Positions 15,906 to 24,200 of a stretch of 36,173 bases of DNA are shown one piece after another. The stretch lies in contig JAQGKJ010000141.1 of assembly GCA_028290165.1 (NCBI GenBank), positions 1 through 36,173 of the forward strand, read 5' to 3'. Position 1 is the first letter of the stretch. Each line of letters begins with the position of its first letter. The position numbers were made by a program, and so were the translations under genes. The notes under the pieces are model-generated. The model ran no database searches. It worked only from the letters and a program-made list of their open reading frames with translations, and was not told the DNA's origin. Source of the stretch: Bradyrhizobium sp. (lineage in GTDB: Bacteria; Pseudomonadota; Alphaproteobacteria; Rhizobiales; Xanthobacteraceae).

Positions 15906-17048
15906 ATGCGCATTGCCAGTATCCGTTCTGTTCCAATTTCCTTTCCGGTGCCCACTGAAAAATCAGTTCGCTTGGGAATCGGACGCTCCGTTAAGCGGGA
16001 CGCGGTGCTGGTGCGAGTCGAGACTGACGAGGGGCTAGTGGGATGGGGCGAGGCTCATCACGGACGTTGCCCAGGCGCGGTAAGCAAGTTTGTCGAAACG
16101 ACGCTTTCAGAACTCGCAACGGGCATGGATGCATTCGACGTGACCGGAGTATGGGCGCGTGTTTATCGGATGCAACTTGCCAGTCACGGATTGGGCGCCG
16201 CAGCCGCGATGGGCTTGAGCGGTCTCGATCTTGCCCTGTGGGATTTGCGTGCAAAGGCTGCGGGATGGCCACTGTATCGGCTGCTCGGTGGAAGTTCCAA
16301 GCCGATCAAGGCTTATGCAGGCGGAATCGCGCTTGGATGGCAGGAACCGGCACGTTTGGTGGATGAAGCAAAGCGGCTCGTAGCAGATGGATACCGTGCG
16401 TTGAAACTGCGTCTTGGTGATACGCCGGAGCGCGATCTTGCTCGGGTCCGCGCCGTCAGAGCAGCTCTAGGTGATGGAATTGATATTCTGACAGACGCCA
16501 ATACGAATTACACGGTGTCCGATGTTCGCAAGGTCATGCCGGGTCTCGAGGAGTGTGGCGTGGGTTGGCTAGAAGAGCCGTTTCCGCCGCACGAACGGCA
16601 ATCCTATAAATCGGCTGCAAAGTTGGGACGCGTCGCTCTGGCAGCCGGCGAGAACCACTTTACACGCTACGAGTTTCAGACACTCGCAGATGATGGTGAC
16701 GTGACAATCTGGCAGCCTGATTTATCGAAATGCGGCGGACTAACGGAGGCGATGCGAATTGCCGCAATGGCGAGCGCGCGCGGCATTTCGATCAACCCGC
16801 ATACTTCGGCGACCGCGGTCAATATGGCGGTAACCGCGCATTTTCTTTGCTCGGTTGATAATCCGGGATACTTCGAAGCGGATGTGACGAGCTATAATCC
16901 ATTCAGGGATGAATTGAACAGGGTGGCGCCTTACGTGCTCGATGATCACGGTTGCGTAAAACCGCTGGAAAATCCAGGAATCGGAATTGTACCTGAAGAG
17001 GGATTCCTTGCTGAGTATCCGCTGATCGATGGACCTTGTTATGTTTAG
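15906..17048 (+). CDS. Second enolase-superfamily enzyme, mandelate racemase group
   Basis: A 380-residue enzyme if started at ATG 15906 (MRIASIRSVPISFPV). TTG 15882 would add eight residues. The active-site set is K167-x-R169 (ALKLRLG), metal ligands D197 (LTDAN), E223 (WLEEP) and E249 (AAGEN), and the D272 (WQPD)/H299 (NPHTSA) pair. The second lysine of the common KxK motif is arginine here, unlike its paralogue at 4630. The active-site loop near the N-terminus also differs (GIGRSVKRDAVLV), so it should act on another substrate or stereoisomer. Family knowledge suggests a sugar-acid dehydratase or epimerase. It is the last gene of the cluster, directly after the importer, so its substrate may be derived from what that importer brings in. 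Confidence 0.87.
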   Translation: MRIASIRSVPISFPVPTEKSVRLGIGRSVKRDAVLVRVETDEGLVGWGEAHHGRCPGAVSKFVETTLSELATGMDAFDVTGVWARVYRMQLASHGLGAAAAMGLSGLDLALWDLRAKAAGWPLYRLLGGSSKPIKAYAGGIALGWQEPARLVDEAKRLVADGYRALKLRLGDTPERDLARVRAVRAALGDGIDILTDANTNYTVSDVRKVMPGLEECGVGWLEEPFPPHERQSYKSAAKLGRVALAAGENHFTRYEFQTLADDGDVTIWQPDLSKCGGLTEAMRIAAMASARGISINPHTSATAVNMAVTAHFLCSVDNPGYFEADVTSYNPFRDELNRVAPYVLDDHGCVKPLENPGIGIVPEEGFLAEYPLIDGPCYV

Positions 17049-17239
17049 TTCAACCCTAAGCGCCGGCAAATCCTGGCGCTGCTAGAAATAGCAGTGTCAA
17101 AGAATGCATCCTGGCGCGAGGGGTGCATGACGTACCAAATTTCATCTGGTTGGCGGATAGGAGTTAGCGGACGAATGCGTTGGCTCCGTAGCTTTGCAAT
17201 GTCCGGCGTAGCGCAACACTTCTTGGACTGTCTGCACAT
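17045..17239 (-). pseudogene. Possible C-terminal remnant of a LysR-type regulator
   Basis: On the minus strand a short frame reads LRSQRIRPLTP, then QPDEIWYVMHPSRQDA. That resembles the end of LysR-type effector domains, where a P-x-x-x-x-x-W-x-x-x-HPxxR pattern is common. Nothing upstream on this strand encodes the rest of such a protein, and the last 20 residues no longer resemble the family. It may be a relic, or a chance match. Confidence 0.28.
17059..17092 (+). terminator. Tandem hairpins after the last catabolic gene
   Basis: The first stem pairs AGCGCCGG (17059-17066) with CTGGCGCT (17073-17080), one G-U, loop CAAATC. It is followed at once by GCTA-GAAA-TAGC (17081-17092), a small stem closed by a GNRA tetraloop that can extend to 6 bp at the cost of the first stem. 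They begin 11 bases after the stop. No U-tract is present, so this may be a Rho-dependent end or a 3' stabiliser rather than a classical terminator. Confidence 0.5.
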
Positions 17240-17458
17240 CCCGCGCCTGAATCTAGTCTTTCGTCACCACGGAGATAGATTGGATCGTCTCGAGGATCGG
17301 CGTGCGCATTGTGGACTTGATGGATATCGTGGGTCAGCGCGTCCTTTTGCAGTTCCAGCCTCAGGCGTTGTGACGGGGCAATCTGTACGTAGTTGGCGGC
17401 ATCACCTCAAGCCGGCAAACGATGACGTACTTGTTTTCGCTTAATGATAAGGTTATGG
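17095..17458. other. Intergenic stretch without a recognisable intact gene
   Basis: Apart from the possible LysR tail on the minus strand, I see no supportable gene. Frames here are open by base composition on both strands (a 116-codon + frame, for example) but show no ribosome-binding site or family motif. The stretch looks like decayed sequence between the catabolic cluster and the mobile-element relic. Confidence 0.5.
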
Positions 17459-17469
17459 AATGTCTGCTT
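17459..17469 (+). repeat. Left copy of an 11-bp inverted repeat flanking IS relics
   Basis: AATGTCTGCTT occurs here and, as its exact reverse complement, at 17912-17922. A variant in the same orientation (ATGTCCGCTT) lies at 17726-17735. The sequence resembles the AATGTCCGCTTT ends of short interspersed elements common, from memory, in Bradyrhizobium-group genomes. Confidence 0.45.
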
Positions 17470-17630
17470 TGGACGGTAGAGCGGACTTCGCCTGGGCGAT
17501 GAAGATCGCCAGGCGCCGCGGGATGAAAAAGACGATCGTGGCGCTGGCGCGCCGGTTGGCCGTGATCATGCACCGCATCTGGGTTGACGGCACCAAGTTC
17601 CGCTGGACCAGGGAAATCGCGGCGGCATAA
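17460..17630 (+). pseudogene. IS110-family transposase, C-terminal fragment
   Basis: A 56-codon frame ending at TAA 17628-17630 encodes AWAMKIARRRGMKKTIVALARRLAVIMHRIW split across its length, then VDGTKFRW. This matches the end of IS110/IS116/IS902 transposases, in which a lysine/arginine-rich helix precedes the ALARRLAVIMHRxWxDGTxF segment. The DEDD catalytic domain and the serine-containing transposase_20 core are missing, so it is a non-functional relic. IS110 elements lack terminal inverted repeats, so the ends of the original insertion cannot be placed. Confidence 0.75.
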
Positions 17631-18093
17631 GAGCCGTTCAGGATCAGATGCGATAGGAGGAAACTCGAGCTCCACCGAGCGGTGGGACGATGTCCCTCGC
17701 GGGACGATGGATGAGGTGAGTTCGTATGTCCGCTTGGACCTACTGTCTCTAAGACGGCAAGACCGCCCCAAAGATTGTTCCGCCTCGTCTTCGAATCCCA
17801 TGATGGAAGGGCTTGGTGCCGATTCTGAAGAGAAGCACGAGCCCGCGAGCGAGATCGACACTGTGGTGGTGGATAGTCTGAAAGCGCTTGACCCCAAACG
17901 GCCAATTAGAGAAGCAGACATTGCGTCAGCTGATATCTTTGGTGGAGCGAGGGACCAAATGGCTCCTATTGCGCGTCAGAGGCTTGTCTTCCCGATTCTT
18001 CCGCACCGTTAGCCTTACCCACCATCTCCTTGGGAATGCTCGCAACAATAAGCGGTGGCGTTCCCATTTGGGCCTTTACAAATACCTCCCGCT
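17631..18093. other. Relic-rich intergenic region, no intact gene
   Basis: The + frame between about 17870 and 17930 encodes SLKALDPKRPIREADIAS. I recognise this as a string repeatedly annotated in small hypothetical proteins of Bradyrhizobium-type genomes that really derives from an interspersed DNA repeat. The longer frames over it (142 codons on +, 186 on -) read through both this repeat and the IS110 fragment in other frames, so I do not call them genes. No other feature is visible. Confidence 0.5.
17912..17922 (-). repeat. Right copy of the 11-bp inverted repeat
   Basis: AAGCAGACATT is the exact reverse complement of 17459-17469. Together the two copies bracket about 460 bp that contain the IS110 fragment and the repeat-derived ALDPKRPIREADI frame. 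Confidence 0.45.
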
Positions 18094-18159
18094 CCAGTAG
18101 CGATGTTGTTAACAAATTACTAACGGGCCAGTAGCAAATATTGTTAACAAATTAACGGG
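18094..18159. repeat. Two tandem direct repeats, each with the palindrome TTGTTAACAA, upstream of tpsA
   Basis: Unit 1 (18094-18127) and unit 2 (18128-18159) both run CCAGTAGC, a short variable piece, TTGTTAACAAATTA, then ACGGG. Each holds the 10-bp palindrome TTGTTAACAA (18106-18115 and 18141-18150), with centres 35 bp apart. This AT-rich block stands out in a GC-rich genome and lies 50-115 bp before the adhesin start, so it is a good candidate for regulator binding. Confidence 0.6.
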
Positions 18160-18208
18160 AGCGACCGGCAAAAAGGTCGGCGCAGGGTAGGGTTGCGGTT
18201 TTTCTTTC

Positions 18209-21200
18209 ATGGAATGGCGTACGCGTTGGCGGGTCATTGACCAACTGACCGCCGTCAGAGAGATCGCGATTTGTCGGCACGTATCGAAGCGAGCACCCCG
18301 GGCGCTCCTGAAAAGCGATTGCGCGCCACATTCATTTTTCGAGGCGCTCTCGTTACGGATCTCCGCCCTCGGTATGAGCGTCGTGATGACGCTGTATCCC
18401 GTCTTGTCGTTCGCGCAAGGCGGCACGGTCATCACGCCCGACGGCCGTACTGCGACCTCTGTCACGACGAATGGAAATGTGAGCACCGTTACGACCGGCA
18501 CCGTGTCCGGTCCAAACGCATTCAACTCATTTTCGCAATTCCGGATCGGCGGCGGCGCGACCGGCAATCTCATTCTGCCGAACGGCACCAGCAATCTCAT
18601 CAACCTGATGAACAGCAACGATCCCGCTGTCATCAATGGCGTCCTAAACTCATATAAAAACGGTGCGATCGGCGGCAACGTCTATTTCGCGTCGCCCGGC
18701 GGCTTCGTCGTCGGATCGCGGGGCGTGGTCAATGTCGGTTCGCTGAATGTCACAACGCCGACGCGCGAATTCGTCGATGGCGTCATCAGCCGGTCCGGAA
18801 AAATCAATCAGGGCGCGGTCGGTGATCTGCTCGCCGGTACCGTGCCGTTGTCTCAGGATGGAAACATCCGCATTCGCGGACGGGTTAATGCGGTCGACGC
18901 GGTCAGGCTTACCGGACAAAACGTCTTCGTTGGCGATCGCGGCGTCGCAAATCGCCAGCATGCGGCACATTTCGCATCGACTGTGAATAGCGGCGGCCTA
19001 CGCAGTGCCAGCGGCATTGTTGTCCGCAACGGACATATTCAGATCGTCGCGGGCACTGACGCCCGTATCTATGGGCGCCTGGCGGCTCGCGGCGGCGGCT
19101 CGGTCAAGATTGCCGCGGGTCACAACGTCTCCGTGGGTTCGAATGCCAGGATCACCGCTGACAGCAAGAATGGAATTGGCGGCACGATTACGGTCGACGC
19201 CGCTCGTGACGCCCGAATCAATGGGCGCTTGGCGGCGCGCGGCGGCGGCTCGGTGAAGATTGCCGCGGGCCGCAACGTCTCCGTCGGCCCGAATGCCACG
19301 ATCACCGCTGACAACAAGAATGGAAATGGCGGTACGATCGCGGTCAACGCCGGGCAGGACATCAAGATCGCCGGTTTCGGCAAACTCTCGGCCAAGAGCG
19401 CGACGGGCAATGGCGGCTCGGTCCGCCTGATGGCGGGCAAGTCGCTGACGGTCGAGTCAGGTGCGGTGTTCGATGCGAGCTCTGTGCGTGGTAACGCCGG
19501 CCTTGTCGAGCTTAGCTCGTATGACAAGTTTAATCTTGCGTCAGGCATCAAGGTCAATGTCGGGGCACCGAACGGCCAGGCCGGCGTCCTGTTGATCGAC
19601 CCGCCGACCCTGGTTGTCGGCGCGGCCGGCGAGTCCGGTGTGAACTTAACCAATGCCCAGGTCGCTAACCTAGTCAGCGCGCTCGGCGCCGGCGGGACGC
19701 TCAGCTTGTGCGCCGGCGGGGGGTCAACATGCGACGGCACCGGCACTTTCACGCTCAACCAGAGCGGCGTGATTGACAGCCGGCTTAATTCCGGCAGCGC
19801 CGCCAGCGCCAACGTCGAGATCAAGGCGAGCAGCATCACGATTAATGGCGTGATCGATACGCGCGCCTATACCGGCGCTCTTGTCGATGGTTTGCTATCG
19901 GCATCGAACAAGCTGTCAAACGCCAATTCAGGTTCGGTCACGCTCAACGCGTCGCCAAATAACTTCGCCAATACCAGTATTACCATCGGCAGCACCGGCA
20001 AGATCTTCGCGGACGTCAACAACGCCACCGGAACGTCTGCCACCTTCTACACCGGCGGCGCGGTCATCATGACCGCCGGCGCGAAACATTATGAGGAGGT
20101 GCTTCCATCGAACGCTGTCACGTCCATTTCCATCGCCGGCCAGATCACCGGTAGTACGGTATCCGCGACGGCGAACTCGGACGCCAGCACGGTGTTCACG
20201 AATTCCGGGCTTGGCATGGCGCAGTTCGGCACGGGCTTGCTGTTCCACGCGCTGACCGGCCTCAACGGCGGCTACGTGAAATCGGAGGCGCAGGCCAAGG
20301 TCACGGTAGAGGGCACGGCAAACATCACGGCGTCGGGCGCCGTCACGCTGGCGTCGGTTGGCTCGGAAGTGGCGCAAGACCCGGTGATCACCTTCTCATT
20401 GGGCGCCCTGCAGAACGCGGTCGCCGCGGGAGTGGTTGTTGGTGTCGTCAATGCCGACGTCGCAACCCGCGTCAAATCCGGCGCGCAAATTTCCAGCGGC
20501 GATCTCAACGTATTGTCCGCCAACAATGCCGACCTTGCGGTAGCCTCGCTGGTGTTCACGGCCACCACTGCCGCGGACGGTTCGGTGGCCTATTCGACCG
20601 GGACAGTGAACACCAGCGCGACGATCGATCCGGGCGTTGTCATCTCCAAGGTCGCTAATGTCACCGTTGCTGCGCAGAACAAGAGCAGTTTCTCTACGTC
20701 GGCGACAGCCCTTGCCGGCGGCACTGGCAGCGCGGCGGTCGCCATCGCGGTCAGCGACGTGCACAACAACGCCGTGGCCAATCTGGGCGCGAGCATCCCG
20801 TCCACCGCGTCGGCGAACGCGATCACCGTCTATTCGGGCTCGAACACGACAAAAAATGCAGTCTCGGCGTCGAGCACGGTCGGCAGCCCGTACCTCGTTC
20901 GCAACGTCTTGCAGGGAGTGAGTGGCGCCAGCACCACCGTCTCAGGCTTGTTTCAGCCCGGCGGCTTTTTTGAAGGCACCCGCCTTTACAACTCGACTGA
21001 GGCGCAGGGCACAACCGCGAGCTTGCGCGTAGGACTCACGCTGGCGCTCAACCAGGCTTCGCTGACGTCAACGGCCTCGATCGCGGCGCTGGCCCCGAAC
21101 GCGCAGGGCGTTATGGTCGCCTCCGGCCCCGCGCCGGTCATCACCGCGTCCGGCGGCGTCGGCGTCGTCAGCTTGCTCAGGGATGCGGGCATCCGTGGCA

Positions 21201-24200
21201 ATGCCGGGGCCTCCATCGAGTCCAATCCGCAAGGGACGGCGGCAGACCCAACGACGCAGAAGGGCATCTCGATGGCGGTCAACGTCACCGAGATCACGCA
21301 GTCCTCGAATGCATTTATCGGGTCGGGCGTCTCGATCACCGCCAGCAAGATCGGCGTCAAGGCGGATTCGACATCGCCGATCACGATCACGTGGCAGGAC
21401 TGGGACAGCTTTTCCGCCGTCACCTCCCACTTGAATGGCAATCTTGGCGTCGTCAATGACATCCTGACGACATACGCGAATGCGACCGCGGAGAGCGAGA
21501 GCTTCGGATTCGCCGGCGCGGTCAATTACTACAACCTGACGACCAACACGACCGCCTGGGTCGGCAGCGGCGCGATCCTGTCGCAAATCGGCACACCCTG
21601 TCTGACCTCTGCGACGACGTGCTGGTCTTCGACGCCGGCGGTGACCTTGCCATCTCCGGCGTCGAATAATCTGGATTGGTTCGGCACGCCAACCACGATC
21701 AGCTGGGCGCACGACGTCGAAGTGCAGGCGGCGACGACGACCTCATCGATCAACGTCGGCGGCAACTTCTCCTGGCTCACTGTCTTCGGCACCAAATCGT
21801 CATCGAGCACTGGAACGGCCATCGGCGGCTCAGCCAACGTCAATATCTTCAACTCCAGCACGGTCGCGGGCATCGGCGCGGGCGCGCGCGTTACCGCCAC
21901 CGGCGCGCTCGAAGTGAGTGCGGCCACCAAAGACTTGATCTACGCGGTCGCGCCGACCTCGGGCAAAGGGTCCGGCCTTGGCCTGAACGGCATCGCGTCC
22001 GTGCTGCAGCTCGACAACACGACTTCGGCGTCGATCAGCAACTCGGCAGTGGTCTCGGCGTCTTCCGTCACTGTCGCCGGCCAGCAGGAAATTTCCTCAT
22101 TCGATGTGGCTGGCGGCGTGGGCGCGAGCAAGGCAACCGGCGTTGGTCTTGTGGTCGCGCTGGCCTCGATGTCGGCCCACACCTTTGCCTACATCGGCGA
22201 TAACTCGTCGGCGCTGACGGCAACCGGCGCAACTGCTGACGATTCCAATCTCGCCGTCACCTCGGCAGGGTGGGTCAGCGCCTTTACGATCAATGTCGAT
22301 GCGCTTTCGGTCGGGCGTCTCACGACAGTTTCGGTGGCCGCTGAATCCGCAAACAACACACCGGATCCGGCGGACACGCCGGCAAAAGCGGCGACGAAGC
22401 CTTCAGGCGACGGCTATTTGGCCAAGATCGGGGCATTCTTCAAGAACGCCGGGACGGCGGTCCTCGCCAAGCTCGACAACGCCTATAACAATCTGAAAGG
22501 CACCGTGTCTGGTCCGGTTCAGGGCGGTAACGTCACCGCCGCCGCAGGCAGCGCCGCGGTCGACCTGACATCGATCGCCACCTCGGCCTCGGTGGCCGGC
22601 GCGACGTTGAAATACACCCCGGGCGGAAACAACAGCGTTTCGGTCCAGGCGCTCAATAATACGATTATCGATACCGCGAGCGGTGCGGCTGCGCTGTCGA
22701 AAGGCGCTCCGGGCACCAACAACACCGTCGGTTTGGCGGGCGCCGTCGCGGTGACGATCAGCAGCGACATGACGACGGCGAATATCTCGTCGGGATCGAA
22801 CGTGACGGCTCACGACACTACGGTGCAGGCTCTTGCCGGCGGTGAAAGCACGACGCTCGGACTCGCCATCGCGCTGACCGCCGGATCCGGAGACGGCAAG
22901 CAGGCGTCGGCGTCTGTGTCGGTTGCCGAAATCAACAATGGCGTGCAGGCTGGCGTCGACAGTTCCACTGTCGGACAGGCAGCGGGCGGCTCCGGCACTC
23001 CGGGCAATCTGTCGATCATTGCGGACCAGAAGACGAACATCGGCATCGGCGCCGGCTCGCTGTATGGCGGGTTCGGATCGGGCAGCAAAAACGGCTTCGG
23101 CGTATCGATGACCTACGCCAAGATTGGCGACCCCTCGAGTGGGGCGGCCGTGTCGGCTGTGCTGTCGAATTCGTACGTTCTCAACACGCGCGCTCTCGCC
23201 GTCGAGGCCCTGGACACCAGTCGCATCGCATCCGGCGCAGCCACCGCGGGTGGCGGCGCCAATGCCAACGGCTTCTCGGGCTCGGTCGTCGTCAACGACA
23301 TCAGCCCCACCATTCTGGCCGAGATCACGTCGATTCCGGCGGTCAGCGGAACGGCACTCTTGTCCGGCGGCATCACGGTCAGCGGGGATGTGATCGTCGT
23401 GGCGTCGGGCGGCTCCAACGCGACGCTCGACGCGATCATTTCCAACGCTGCGATCGCGACCAACGGCGGACTTGTCGGTCCGACCAGCGACTCCGGGGTT
23501 GATTTCTCAGGCACCGCCCTTTCGCCGACCAATACAACCGGTGCGGCGATCCTGGCCGTGGCGGGCAACGTGCAGATCGGCCGTTCGAATGTCGGCGTGT
23601 CTATTGTGGCAAACCGGATCGGGACGCGGCACGAAGCCTTGGTCGATCGCGTTTCGGTCACCTCGACCGGCGGCGTGGTCAGCGTTTCGGCATTGGATGA
23701 TGCGGAAATTCTCGGTATTGCCATCGGCGTCGGCGGGGCGACCGGCGCGGTCGCCGGCAACGGCTCGGTGGCCTACAACGCCATCAACAATAGGGTCATC
23801 GCGCAGATCGGCCACGGGACGGACTCCAGCGACGCCGCGAATACCGCCGCAGCGACGGTCGATGCAGCCGCCGTCCTGGTGAAGGCGCAGGACACCGCGA
23901 CGATACGGGGGGCGGCCGGCGCAATTTCGCTCAATGTCGGTGGTGGAAATGCGGTTGGCTTGTCGGCAACCGTCGATCAGATTTCGACCTTTGTTTCGGC
24001 CGCGGTTGCCGGCGCCACTGTCACTGCGGACAATACACTGAGCAACAGCAGCCCGCTCATTACCGGGAGTTTGCAGGCCGGATCGGTCGTCGTCGCAGGG
24101 AGCTCGAACGCAAACATCATCAGCGTGGCGATCGGTGTCGCGATTGCGGTCGGGAGCAGCGAGCCATCGGCCTCTCCGCAAGCCAACTTTGCGTCGCTCG

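Noticed and set aside
17361..17921. 186-codon minus-strand frame
   Set aside because: It is antisense to the IS110 transposase tail and repeat relics, with no family motif.
17584..18012. 142-codon + frame as a hypothetical protein
   Set aside because: It overlaps the IS110 fragment in another frame and runs through the repeat-derived ALDPKRPIREADI segment. No ribosome-binding site is seen.
18159..18208. Hairpin CGACC...GGTCG before tpsA as a riboswitch or terminator
   Set aside because: Only five base pairs with an eight-base loop; too weak to call.
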